Shown: one piece after another, positions 37,001 to 49,027 of the stretch
Position numbering within the stretch: position 1 is the first letter of the stretch
Layout of the letters: the number at the start of each line of letters is the position of its first letter
Origin: Didymodactylos carnosus
Lineage: Eukaryota; Rotifera; Eurotatoria; Philodinida; Philodinidae
Direction of reading: 5' to 3'
Assembly (NCBI GenBank): GCA_905250885.1
Contig: CAJNOQ010000487.1
Coordinates: 1 to 49,249 of the forward strand
DNA length: 49,249 bases
Translations under genes and position numbers: made by a program
The notes under the pieces: generated by a model
Told to the model about the DNA's origin: nothing
Databases searched by the model: none
What the model saw: only the letters and a program-made list of their open reading frames with translations

Positions 37001-39429
37001 TTAGAAAATTACAGCATAACAGGCAGAAAAAAAAAAGTAGCCTATACAATTAATGTCCTGTTTTACTTTTTTTTTACTAGTAGAACACACGTGTACAAAG
37101 TTCACGTATATACAATTTGACATATTTGTTTAGTAACTAACTAATCCTCTCATCATATTCTATTATCATGCCATACTTTTCTTCAAATGTGTGCTCTATT
37201 ATCAGTGAAGCACTTACAACAACTATGTAAAAGTATAAATTCAGAAAAGCAAAAAGATGTTAGACAACTATTTCCGTATGATAAAAATTTTGTTCATCAA
37301 AGATTGCATTAGGCCTATTCTTTTAGTTAGTTTTAAGAGACTGTCAATTTTCTCTATCTTCTTGCAATTCGAACTGAATATAGATCAATTTGATATTAAA
37401 GTTTATCATTAAAAGTTTGACTTTATCACTTGTCATTTCTTAGTCATTTATACTCTCATTTTATAAGTGAATTATTACTTGTTTTTCTTTGTCTACAAAT
37501 AATTTTCTTTCAAGATCAGTAATATAAACAAAAACTATATGAGAATAAACTATTTCTTGAATAGACAAAAAAAAAAAAAAACTATATTATTTTTATCAGT
37601 CATATTAAACTTATATTCTATCTATTTCTTTCTTTCTTTATTTGTTTTTTTATCTTTTCTGACCTTGGCTTATAATATAACACAAGTACTAGAATGTCAA
37701 CGATAACATGTGTAGTGTCAATTTCTGGTAGTATTGAACACTATATATATATATATATATATACTATGTGTTTAATCTTAATACAAATACAAAAATATTT
37801 TTACATCTATCAGTGTCATTACTACTTTTCTACTAATGTTGTTTAACACCAAATAATTTTGAAAATTCATGGTTCTATATATATATATATATATATTGTA
37901 TGATAATCATGATAACTTATTTCGAAACTCAAGAACTCTCATTCAATTACGTTTTTTATGCGTGTATAATCTATTGCAAATTTTCTAAGAATGACAAACA
38001 TAGCGGAAATTGTTGACAGTTTGATCATAGATAATCTAGATTTACGCTAAGTTAATCTATACATTAGAAGTACCTAGTCATTTGAAAATTCTGCTAATAG
38101 AATCGAGTATAGAATAATGATAACTGCTTGTATTTACGGAAAAAATTGTGTAGATAAAACTAGATCAAGTATAGACATTTGGTTTTTACGTTAGTCGAGT
38201 GTAATATTTACTTGACACAAAAATAATAAAGGCTATAGTTAGTACATCTAAGAAAGAAAAATATGTACATAAGAAAAATGATAGTAGGTATAGTTTCATA
38301 ATAGAAAAAGTCTTGTTTTTGACATATCATCTATTATAAGGTGATATATTTAGCTCTTTAAATTGTTAATGAAGTTCGAATAGATTACCTCTTATTTTGT
38401 CTCTCTATTGAGATTAATGTACGCGTGCTCCTCTATGATGTAATTACAAGTATTTAGATCAACATAACTCATTTCTATTTCAATCTATCCTCCAAGGATA
38501 ATACTCTAGTCCAATATATAACTCCGGAAATCAGAACTTTCTATTATTATCATCATCATCATCATTTCTTCTATCCTTCTAACTTAATTTATGATATTTG
38601 AATATTGTATAAATTTTTCTCTATTTTTCTTTTTGGGTATTAACATATCCGACGATCTCAACATTCATGTTCTAGTGATAATAATAATAATTGTGACAAG
38701 AATTTTGTTTGAAAGATTTTGATTGTTCAAGATAAAGATGAAGAATCTCTTTCTCTTATTTTCTCTCTTCATTTTAAACTAAATCGATAATTTATTTACA
38801 CTATTAGTTTCAAGACGATATCCTAACCACTGAGATATGATCATTTCAACTTTTATAGAATTTTTTTACAAATGAATGGCATCATTTTTCTTTATATTGT
38901 GGTATATTAGCAATTATTGAATGTGACATGATCAAAAATTAGTTAATATATTCACCACTAAAAGGGAGTGAGTGTTAACTGAACCTCTTCGATAACTAAC
39001 GTTTAATATGTCATAATTATTATTCGTAGAGAATGAAAAAAAGAGAGACACAGTGAAAGTGACAGAGGAAAGACTTGAGGCAATTTGTCAGAACAAAATA
39101 GCGTTTGATTAAGGTCAAGAATTTTCCTTCTGGTTTCTATAGAGTATGTGATTAACATTTTTTTTTTTTTTTTGGAAATAATCTCATTTTTTGATTCGAA
39201 CGAATACGATATTTTGTCCTCAACATTACGCACATAGAAGAAGAAACATAAAAAAAGAGAGCATCAATCTAGTTGCCTGGCATGTAAATTGATCTTATTG
39301 AAAATCAATGCCAATGTCTTAAACGCTAACATAATATTTTAATGTATATCGAAAATAATAATGTAAACTACTTTCACCTTGATTGTAATGTTTTACATTC
39401 AATGTAGACGATTATTAATATCCATTGCC
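31023..39429. other. Gene desert upstream of robo, part 2
   Basis: 8.4 kb without a recognisable exon. The sequence is extremely AT-rich with long poly-A/T runs. (TA)n tracts lie at about 31923-31947, 37743-37762 and 37876-37896, and an ATC run at about 38545-38565. A hairpin at about 35052-35116 pairs ATTAAATAGTTTT with AAAACTATTTAAT. Short frames here follow the base composition and show no domains. Confidence 0.6.
31923..31947. repeat. (TA)n microsatellite
   Basis: Uninterrupted alternating TA of about 25 bp. Similar tracts occur at 37743-37762 and 37876-37896. Confidence 0.85.
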
Positions 39430-39527
39430 AAATTTTCTACGTGACTTGTCTCACCAAAACGAGAAAATAAAAAAAACGCGTTTTTTTTATTTTCTCGTTT
39501 TGGTGAGACAAGTCACGTAGAAAATTT
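39430..39527. repeat. Perfect 98-bp palindrome
   Basis: Two 49-nt arms meet with no spacer at 39478|39479 (centre AAAAAAAACGCGTTTTTTTT). Every position pairs, including TTCTACGTGACTTGTCTCAC and its partner. Complementarity continues imperfectly outside (CCATTGCC against AACAATAGG). This is most likely a young foldback MITE. It could also be a hairpin RNA source or an assembly or read artefact. Confidence 0.8.
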
Positions 39528-39549
39528 AACAATAGGTAAAAACTCCAAT

Positions 39550-39976
39550 CGGCACGGTCAAATAACTCTGCTACTAGAGTGAAATTCCGTCACGACATTT
39601 TGACATTTTGCTGTGTTTATATTTTTTCAACGAAAGCACGTGTAGTGCTGTGGAACGTCTAGAATTGTAAAGCAAAGGTTTCTCTACAAAATGAGGCGTC
39701 TAGAGGCTCTGTTGTTCAAGAACTAAAAGGCGAATAAAAAACATCCCTCTTAAGCTTCATTTTGAAAAAGTATCATTTAGTATTTACCGTTTATTGTTTA
39801 AACAAAGAAACATATAGCGCTCTCAGACACATCATTTTGTAGAGAAACATTTGTTTCACAATTCTAGACGTTCCACAGCATTACGCATGCTTTCGTTAAA
39901 AAAATATGAACACAACAAAATATCAAAATTTCGTCATGAAATTTCACTCCGGTAGCAGAGTTATCTGGTCGTGCCG
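39550..39976. mobile_element. Foldback element with ~150-bp TIRs
   Basis: The outer ends CGGCACG...ATAACTCTGCTAC (39550 onward) and the complement ending at 39976 pair over about 150 nt. Shared blocks include GCTGTGGAACGTCTAGAATT and TCTCTACAAAATGA. CAAT occurs immediately outside both ends (39546-39549 and 39977-39980), a candidate 4-bp target duplication. The 100-150 bp centre is non-coding. It starts 22 bp after the perfect palindrome at 39430-39527. Confidence 0.6.
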
Positions 39977-42900
39977 CAATGTTATTTGATTAAAATAGGA
40001 CGTTAATAAAAAAAGTCTTACCTTTACAAATTTTTGAATGTTTATACGAATGATTCGTGTGAACAGATTATAACAAATTAAGTTCAATGCTTTTAGACGT
40101 AGATATAAATCACATAAAATTTACGTATATTGCCCTACTTCACACGTTCAATATTCAAATTATATTGAAAAAACAACACATTCGATCTCTTCAAACATCC
40201 TTGATGAGAGAAACTGTTATTATTCACTCTTTTTCTCTCTGTTTTCTTTTTCTTTGTCGTCTAACAGCTTCACTGGAGACGAGGGAGTGATCTAATGAAC
40301 ACACAAACACCCAGTTCAAGTACATATACCATTGTACAGTAACGCAAAAGAAAGAGACGGAAAAGATTGAAAAGAAAATTGACTTTTTTTCTCTTTAATA
40401 TCGTCCTCCCAAAAAAAAAAAAATCAGCTCAGCCTTTTTGACCATATGCTAAACTAATTAAAGATGTATTCAATTCAATTCTCAATGTGTGACCATCTAT
40501 CCATATTCATAGAAAAATATATAAATTAAATTATCGGCTGGCTTTCTCAAAACGACGACGATATGAGAAAAAGTTGGCCATTTCAAGAATGACATGTTAT
40601 TTTTATCTTGTCAAAAAATTCGTTGTTTGTATGTCACGTTTTTCTATAGTGTTTAATAGATTAATATATATTATATTATGAACAACGATAATAATGATAA
40701 AAATGACTGAAGGGCATTCGATATAGATGAACAATGTAATTTTAAGAAAAGCGTCAAAATATATCAAGATAATGCTCATCAGGCTCATGGTGATTCTTGA
40801 ACTTTATCATTATAATTACATACATAACGTATGGATTTTTTATTTTTTTTTATTATTAATATCTTTTAAATCTCAAGGAAGATCAAACTAGAAGAACTTT
40901 ATTATTTGATGTATACTCGTGGAAAAGCTTCTTTTATATGCATTATTTATGCGTTCAGCTAAAATAACTATGAGCATCTAGGTTACTTGATACTATGAAA
41001 GTGAACGTGAATGATTCTCTAAAAGATTTTTTTTTTAAATTTAATAAACGGAAATTACAATTGACACTACAAAGATTGTCATTTGAACCGACAGTTAGAG
41101 AAAATATAGTGCTATTTCATTTTGGTCATATTCTACTTTAATTGTCTAAGTGACTTCAATAGGCAAAGAGCTGATTTTCTTGTTTCATGCGCTAGAGATG
41201 TTCAGAGTAGCTCTTACCAAGTCTAATCCATCTTTCAGAGAAGACTCAAATAGGGTTAATGTTTAATATTTATTTACAAGATAGAAACATAGAGTAGGCT
41301 GTTTAGAAGATTCTGACTAGACATACCGATTAGAGCATCATCTTTCTGTATGAGATGTCTGAACGACAACTCATTGAAGCGCCGTGATATTTTTTACATT
41401 ATCAGATCTTAACTGGTTTTGTACAAAAGTTTTACAAGTAGTATCCAAATGAAAATCTATCATTGTGATTTTACAGTGATACCCTAAACGGAAAATGACT
41501 GTCCGTCATATATATTTGGCTCAAAATCGTAAGTGCGCTTTTTTGAGATTTGAAGACCGTCATATATATTTTGGCTAACGACTGATTTAATGATGAAAAT
41601 ATTTTTTTTTCTAAGAGCTTTCCTTGTTCAGAAAATTGGTAAAGAAAATACACGTACTAATTAGCGCTTTTTTGAAAATGTTGATTGCGTATTTCGAAAC
41701 AAAGCGATCGAAACACTTCGTTCTGATATTTTCTAGAGCAGAAAAATGCCAGCTATCTAATGCTGAAAAACTTTTTGCTTTAGCTTAAAAAATGTGGATA
41801 AAAAATCCGTGGTTTTTCCTAGAAAATCCCTTTTCCTCGCTACGTTACCAGTGCAATCGAATTCCTAAATTTTCCTAAACTCTGATAAAGTTCAAATTTA
41901 CATCAAACATTCGTCTCGGTGTCTTGCATCTATAGCGCATGCGGTTTTATGACTAGACGGAGATATAGGTTTTCCAAAAAAAGCCTGGTTTTTAAGGTAA
42001 AGTTGAGTTTTCTTATATTAAAAACAATTTTATCAAGACAAATTATACATATTCGGAATCATCGTGAAAAACTACATCGAGAGATGTATCCCCTATTAGT
42101 TTTTTAAATAAAAATTCAGGGCAAGAGTCTCCCTCAGAGATTTTTCATCGGAAAATAATTATTTTTCGAATTTGACTTTTCTTACTTCTGTTAAAATTTG
42201 ACACACAATAAGACAATAGTATGCGAAAATAATCATTTTTTAACTCATAAAACCAGACGTCCGCCTGCTCTATGGAAAAATGCCTACTGTGCACCAGGAC
42301 AATGTTTTATCTATATGAACATGACCAACAGGTGTGAATATCAGATGTACAAGAATTATAAAACATAAGATAATGTTTTTTACTTCAACTTTCATAGTTT
42401 TCGTCATAATAAAAGATCTTTTACAAAACTAATGCCTGAAAAATACTGCTGCTGCTATTTTTACACTAAACTTTATATTCTTTTAAATTCTGACAAACGT
42501 GAGCAAAGTTTTAGAGAACCAAACAAGTTAACACTTGTGATAAACCTGTTATAATTCTAGAAAAATTTGTTAATTGAAATGCTGCGTTAACTTTAAACCT
42601 AAGTAAGAAAAGATGTTTTTTAGCTACGAACGAGACAACCAAAAAGAATTGCAACTCTGCAGAAGAGTGTTTTTTCTCTGAGAGTCGGGATGCCTTCGAT
42701 TTTGTAGAAAATATTAAACTTTGTACAGGGAAGCATGCAAAATCAAAGATGAGGGCGAATAGATCAGAAATCCTTAACGTTTAGAAATTATTTTTTTTAT
42801 CAGAAACATACCTTCCACAAGAGTGGATAAAATAAGATTTTTAAAATCGAATTTTCTGATGTAGTGACGACTTAATATGGCTTATTTTGACAACTTATGC

Positions 42901-43647
42901 CAAAAACAGAAGGTAAAAGTGAAATATAAGAAAAAATTCTGTTTTTATTTTCCCGTGGAGTACCGGAACCGAATTTCTTGGTCAAAAACCGAAGTGATGG
43001 AAATCACATAAAATATGTCATTGAGCTTCATTATTCGCGCACATTACAAATGCTGCTTTTGTTTCGCCCTAAGACGCTGATATAGTAAGGAAATTAAGTA
43101 ATACTACCGAAAAGTTTTTGAGAATCCTTTAAAACTAAGTTCTTGAAAAAAAGCGTCATTTTTTCTCTTTTAAAGTTTTATCATTTGACAAAGCATAAAA
43201 GCTGCATATGCAGTATAAATTTCACATTGCTTAACGCTGTCGATGTGACATAGTTGAAAAAATACTAAAACAACTTAAAATCTAGACACGTTTTGCGATT
43301 TTTCGATCGCTTCAACATTACTCACAGGCTTCTTTTAACACGTTCTAAAAGAGCCTACATTTTCCAATATAACCGACGCTTATCACAATTTTAAAAATAG
43401 CTTAATATGAAGAGCACATGACATTTTTGAAATTGAGCTGAAGATATCATTGTATACAGCACAAATTGTTTTTCTCTATGAAGATCAAGCTTCGTTCAAC
43501 TTTAAAGCAGATATTTGTGATTAACGTAGAAAACTGCATCTTGTCCACGTCTTATGAAAAAATAGAAAAAAAAAGTTTTTCAGAAATTCTCTGGTGGACC
43601 AAAGGCGTCAAACAAACTTCAAGAAACTTACGAAGGAATCGCCCGAG
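39977..43647. other. Gene desert, part 3
   Basis: No gene recognised. An approximate 20-bp direct repeat, CCGTCATATATATT(T)TGGCT, occurs at about 41503-41521 and 41557-41576. From about 41650 the DNA changes from homopolymer-rich to mixed composition, similar to the transposon-filled introns, which suggests old insertions. Confidence 0.45.
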
Positions 43648-43718
43648 ATGCCACTTCCGTTTCAAATGCTTTGTACATGGATCGATAGACCTCAGTGAGG
43701 TAGTAAATATCCTAAAAG

Positions 43719-44140
43719 GATTCGTGGCCACTCTTGAAGACCCGATTTTCTGGAAAATCAGTAGTTCGGAAACGCTAAAATATAACCAAAACCTTTTCTT
43801 AATGAGGCATGATTGTGGCGTGTAAATTTCTGATTAAAATGAGACATCTCCCAGTTCTACACGGCCCTTCTTTGCAAAGTTATACAATTTACAAGAAAAG
43901 CCCTGAATTAATTTCTTCTTATTTCTGTAGCTTTGAGCTGAAAATGAATATTTAGGGCTTTTCGTGTAAATTTTCTTACTTTGCAAAGAAAGGCGGTGTA
44001 GAACTGGGAGATGTCTCATTTTAATCAGAAATTTGCAGGCCACAATTATACCTCATTAGGAAAAGGTTTGGATTATATTTTAGAGTTTCCCAACTACTGG
44101 TTTTCCAGAAAACCCGATCTTCAAGAGTGGCCACGAATCC
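43719..44140. mobile_element. Foldback element, copy 1 of a family present twice
   Basis: Arms of about 180 nt run from GGATTCGTGGCCACTC at 43719 and to its complement ending at 44140. They share CGATTTTCTGGAAAA, TTTCTGATTAAAATGAGACA and CATCTCCCAGTTCTACAC. The centre is about 60 bp. A related sequence at 49028-49249 matches the left arm and about 70 bp to its left, so the family's true left end may lie near 43648. The open frame 43466-43825 across it has no known domain. Confidence 0.6.
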
Positions 44141-46091
44141 CCACTTTCTTTGAAACATTTCTCGATTTTACATACTGACAAGCAGAATAACTACGAACAT
44201 AAAGAATTGTCTCTATAGACGAGCAGGGTAGAATATGTGATATGATCATGCCTTACCATGTAAACTTCTTTTATGCCATTTTTTGTTTCGTTATTCAAAA
44301 AATGAAGAGCGTCACTAATTATTCGAAAATTTACACTGAGATAGCTGTAATCAAAAACTTTAGTGTAATAAAGGATGATACAGAGTTAGATAGACTCAGA
44401 TCTACCTTTATATCTAATTTAAATGTGAATGACTATTAGTAAAATATCATTGAGCTGTGTATTACCATTACTATACAATAAAGTAATGATTATATAATAG
44501 TAAAAAGAAACAGACAAATACTCAGTGTAGTGTGGACATAAACTGTATCTCATAATTGATTTTTAAAGTTTGTACTTCAATGAAGTATTCTTCTCTCTGT
44601 CTTTCTTTAAAAGTTATTAAAAATTGATCATTAGCATGAAAATGAAGAGATTCATTTAAAAACAATTCAGTTAGAAAAAAAAGAACAGCGATGTTCATAT
44701 ACGTAATATATTTGATAACCAGATTGATGTTTTGAGCGTATACATATATACAATGCGCATTCAAGTGATATCAACTCATTTCAAATTGATTGACGTATAA
44801 TAAAAAACTCCCTATATATTTGACTTTACATCTCATTGAGTGTAATCGATCTGTATACATATACTTCGATCAAGATCCTTATTAGATGAGTCTGTCCAGT
44901 CTTGAATAAGAATATTTATTAGTCATATTTTAGATTCATATTCTTTGTATATGCTAGAAAAAGTTCAAGTTACATTGTATATATGAATATATGCGCAATT
45001 ATATAAGGTTGTAAAACAAAAACGATGATTCAACAAGTGCGAAGGTCTGGGAACAAGAAGTCAATATTCAAACTTCTTGAAATTTCGGTATTCATGTTGA
45101 ACTGAGATCTTACTTACAAGTTTCACTTCAGTACTCAACAATTCTTCATTCCCATTTTTCTGCAGAATGGACATTTTGCAGGCATTTTTATTTTTAACGA
45201 AACATTTTATTGAGCTGGGATTGTCGAATTACAATTTGTAAATAATCACCTTTAGAAACGAGTTATGACGAGTTCAAATTTTTACCGTTTTCGACGTTTA
45301 GTATCGGAATCGTTGAATATCATATTAGTACGTATAAATGCTGTAACACTTGAATGAACAATGATACCTTTAGATATATTATATGTAGCAATGAGTCATC
45401 GTTACATGATTATTTTACTGCTGCTAGTAAACCTATCTTTAGTATCGAAGTCTCTTAATATCAGACTTAAAATATGACTATTTGATCGGACATGAAAATT
45501 CAGTATAAATTTGGCAGCATGGCTTGATGATTATGTTGTTCGTCACGTACTTCAAAGGCATTGTGTTCGAACCTTTAATATCATTAAATATAAACTCTGA
45601 ACATGTTATAGAACATATCATGAACAAGAAACAGTTCGGTTTATTTTGACTACTCTTAAAGTAACGAAAATGTTACTCTCTCTTGGTGGTAGGATAAAAT
45701 CTGCAAAATGCATGTGAGATTCAACAGAATTCCGCTCCGCGAGTGTAAAACCATCAATTCCCATTTTGAATGTGATATTCGTGATCAATGTTCAAAGCTC
45801 CATCTAGCTCTTGCGTTCTGATCAAGATATGAGAAAAAACATTTTCCGATAATCCTTGAGGAGTATCACAGGCATGGAAAACTTTACATCAGAACTCTGG
45901 AAATCTAAGTGATGAATTATCTTACAGAGATCACTTTGATACGTTTTTCACTGAGAAAAATTAATTCTAATTAAAAAGATTTCTTGTCCTCAGACGTTAA
46001 TACACGATTAACGATGATATATGTATATATATATGTATATAGCATATTTTTTATGATATGTACGAAAGAACCAAGCAGACAAAAATTGATT
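44141..46091. other. Intergenic region 3' of the stomatin gene
   Basis: No coding sequence recognised. A TA/TATG-rich microsatellite-like patch lies at about 46017-46040. A tRNA-like motif pair is at about 45513-45575 (listed). Confidence 0.5.
45513..45575 (+). other. tRNA-like A-box/B-box pair (possible SINE or tRNA relic)
   Basis: TGGCTTGATGATTATG resembles a Pol III A box, and GTTCGAACC (about 45565-45573) matches the B-box core. Their spacing is about that of a tRNA gene. The cloverleaf does not close: the T stem and anticodon stem have several mismatches. This is not a functional tRNA. It may be the decayed head of a tRNA-derived SINE. Confidence 0.25.
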
Positions 46092-48106
46092 TCAAATAGC
46101 TGTTGATGTAGAGTATTGAGTTTTTGCTTGTAATGCATTTAATCGATGTTTTTGTCGCCTCTGTCTACGCGAATCTAATTTTTCATTCAACGTCGATGTG
46201 ATTGTTAGAGAATTTGAATCAACTGGTGCTATGGTGGTTATTGTATCTGCTGGTTTTACAAGAGGCAAATCTGTTCTTAACAGAGACGAATTTATTGGAT
46301 CAAACAGTTCGCTGCTATCTTTATCTTTATCGGTTGATGTTGCAAGTGTTGGTGTATTTGTGTGTGGACGCGATAAAGAAACAGCAGTTGTAGAAGGACG
46401 AAGAATTTGTAAGAATTCCATCGGTAAAGGAAAAATAATTGTGCTATTTTGTTCAGCAGCAATATTACTTAATGTTTGAAGATATCGTAATTGAATAGCA
46501 TACGGTGATTGACCTAAAATATCGGCTGCTTGTTTCAGGGCTTTTGACGCTTTATATTCACCTTCTGAAACGATGATCTAAATGGTAAAAGTAAACTGAT
46601 AATTCAGATTAAGATATAAAGCGTTTTTATGAAATTTCATCCGCTGTTCATTATTCGAATAGAATAATTTTATTAAAGATAACGAGAACGCGACCCAGCT
46701 CATTAAAATTACTGGATAAAAGCAAAAAGAGCCATGCTCACCCTCATCGAGTTACCTAGAAAAATTTAATTTTAGATTTTCGGAAGACTTTTTTTGATGA
46801 AAAAATTTTAAAATATTGTTTTTTTAAAAACAGATTAAAATGAGGAAATTTTTGAATAATAAGCAAAATTTTCGTGTCTGGTCGTCTATTAAAATTCCAA
46901 ATACATTTTTTTCATATTTTCCATTCAAAACTGAGTCTGAAAAGCTAGTTCTGAGAACTTAAGTAGCCAAAGTAGACTCAGAATCTGCGAAACACGAGCA
47001 GAATGGTAAAGGAGGAGCTGCTGGTCAATTTTGCAAACCCATCTAATGCTAGGATTTAGGAGATAAAATTCTTTGTTTTACTTCATTTTGGTCGACATAC
47101 TTATGGGAAAAAGGTTGCGTATCTTTTTTGGAAAATTTTATTTCGTTGTTGAAAAAATCAATGTTTTCGAAATCAGTGGAAAAGTCATGAAGTTGGTCTC
47201 GTATTTTGCCATTTCCTCTATCAAAACTCAACTTTTTGACAGGTCATTTTCGGAATCAGCGTTAAAAACTGCGTTGAAACATGTATGTTTGGAAATTTCT
47301 AGATAATTTTGGATTTCGAATGAAAATCTTGAGTTTTCAGTTTTTGAGAAAATCGCGAAAAATCGAAAAATACAAATTAGTTTAAAAATTCCGAAACACG
47401 CATGTTTCAACTGAGTTTTTAATCACTGATTCCGAAAATGTTATGTCGGTAAGTTGAGTTTTGATAGAGGAAACGGCAAAATAGCAAAAATAAATTTTTT
47501 CTCGAGTTTTGAATATCATATGCCTTACAATATGCAAGAATATCTATGAATTCCAAGGTCAAGTACTAACTGTGAGATAATACCAAGAATAAATGTTGAA
47601 ATTTTTACTTTTGCTCTAGCTTCTCTTGCTGCTTCTGCTTCAGCTGCCATAATTCGTTGTAAAATGGTTGGTAATCGAACATCTTTAATTTCGACCTGTT
47701 TAAATAAAATAAAATAGATTTTAAGCTACTAATAAACAATTCTCGTTTCTTACTCGTTCTACTTTAATTCCCCAATGGTCTGTTGTTTCATCTAAACATT
47801 CTCTCATGTGATTCGATACTGCACCACGATCAGACAATAATTCCGACAATAATCTTGTACCTAATACATTTCTCAATGATGTTTGAGCCAGTAAACGTGT
47901 GCTTTCTTGAGCATTTTCAACGTTGGCCACTGATATAGTTGGATTAAATACACGATAATAAACAACAGCATCAACGGCAACTGTTACACTGTCTCGTGTC
48001 AAAATTTCCTGCGGTGGTACATCGAATGATACCGTACGAATATCAACAGTAGAAAAGGTATCAACACAAGGTAAAATAAAAAATATGCCGGGTCCTCTCG
48101 TACTGC
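46092..48106 (-). CDS. Stomatin / MEC-2-like SPFH (band 7) protein, 5' partial
   Basis: Exons in transcript order: 48106-47754, 47695-47609, 46577-46092. Splices are GT-AG and phases match, giving 308 residues in the window. The first visible exon opens one nucleotide into a Gly codon with [17 protein letters not shown], then [20 protein letters not shown] and YYRV. Next come [14 protein letters not shown] and DHWGIKVER, the exon [20 protein letters not shown], then [20 protein letters not shown] and NSTIIFPLP. These follow stomatin block by block. Stomatins are oligomeric proteins inserted in the inner membrane leaflet by an N-terminal hairpin and modulate ion channels. The hairpin-coding exons are missing and must lie beyond 49249. 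After the SPFH/coiled-coil region there is an unusual Ser/Thr-rich tail of about 115 residues ending in a basic stretch (RRQRRQKHR). Intron 2 (1031 bp) holds a foldback element. Confidence 0.92.
47202..47483. mobile_element. Foldback element in stomatin intron
   Basis: Arms of about 95 nt at 47202-47296 and 47390-47483 pair through TATTTTGCC-x-TTTCCTCTAT, CAAAACTCAACTT, ATTTTCGGAATCAG, TTAAAAACT and GTTGAAACATG. The identity is around 80-85 percent. It is non-coding. It lies between the exons ending at 47609 and starting at 46577. No clear target duplication was seen. Confidence 0.6.
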
Positions 48107-49027
48107 CTAAGGAAAAACAAAAAGGAAATTTAATCATACGAATGCGATAACGGGTGCTTCCGAAGAAACTACATTCTCCGTATTTTTTAAATAATTTTTT
48201 CAGTTTTTTGACCGCAAAGACTTAAACTTCCCTTTAAAAGATTTGCCATTTCATTCTCTAAAAATAAAATGTTGAACATTTTTCTATATACTGTAAAAAT
48301 AAACGAATATAGAGGAAATACTGCAAAGCTTCAATCTCGATCACTTTGTAACCCCAAAACCACTCTTTGCAATTTTAGCCCTTCATATTTTGGAATATGA
48401 AAAAGAGAAGATAGACATTTTGTAATCCTCGAAAGCTCTATCAACTGATTATATTTAAAATTTTTCATAATTACTAGCGGCTGGCATAGAACTTTTTCCT
48501 TTTATCGATTTTATTTGAAATCGTCGAATTCAAAATGCAGTTTTGGGACAAGGAGGTAAATTTTTATAACTCGGCCAAAATCCAACATTTTGAGATCGAT
48601 TTTGTTTTTTCTCAGAGCAGAATAATTTTTCCATTACATCCGAACAGAGAAAGTTCAGCAGCTCCATCTAGGTATGTATCAGTTTCGCTTTTCGAACCGA
48701 AAAACCGATTCTCGGTTTAAACCAACATCGAAAACACTGAACATTGTTGCATTCAAAAAATTTTCATAGATGGTAGGACACTATAGTATCTATAGGCAAA
48801 AGATCATTGAAGTAGAAGTTGGACATCTGGAGAGATCCCATTATTAGTATTTTTGTGAAAGTTTGTGTCTCGATAGCCGTTTTTTGTCTTTTGACGAAAG
48901 AGCATTTATTAGATAAATGCTAGTTTCTCAATCTTTCTGCTCGACAAATAGCCTAATCAGAAAATATTAGAAACCGTCAGATAACATCCAACCATAACAA
49001 TAGTGACTAACGAGGAACACTATTCTA
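48107..49027. other. Long intron of the stomatin gene (5' end beyond window)
   Basis: This follows the acceptor at 48107-48108. I searched the minus strand for the stomatin membrane-hairpin and EYERAVIFRLGR-type exon and did not find it. The open frame at 48535-48720 (+) has no family resemblance. The region is probably intron up to and past the window end. Confidence 0.5.

Noticed and set aside
43466..43825. 119-codon plus-strand open frame, longest in its neighbourhood
   Set aside because: It runs into the foldback element arm, has no recognisable domain and no neighbouring exons. Kept only as part of the repeat description.
46198..46479. Plus-strand open frames overlapping the stomatin 3' exon
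   Set aside because: Antisense to a well-supported coding exon, with no domain.
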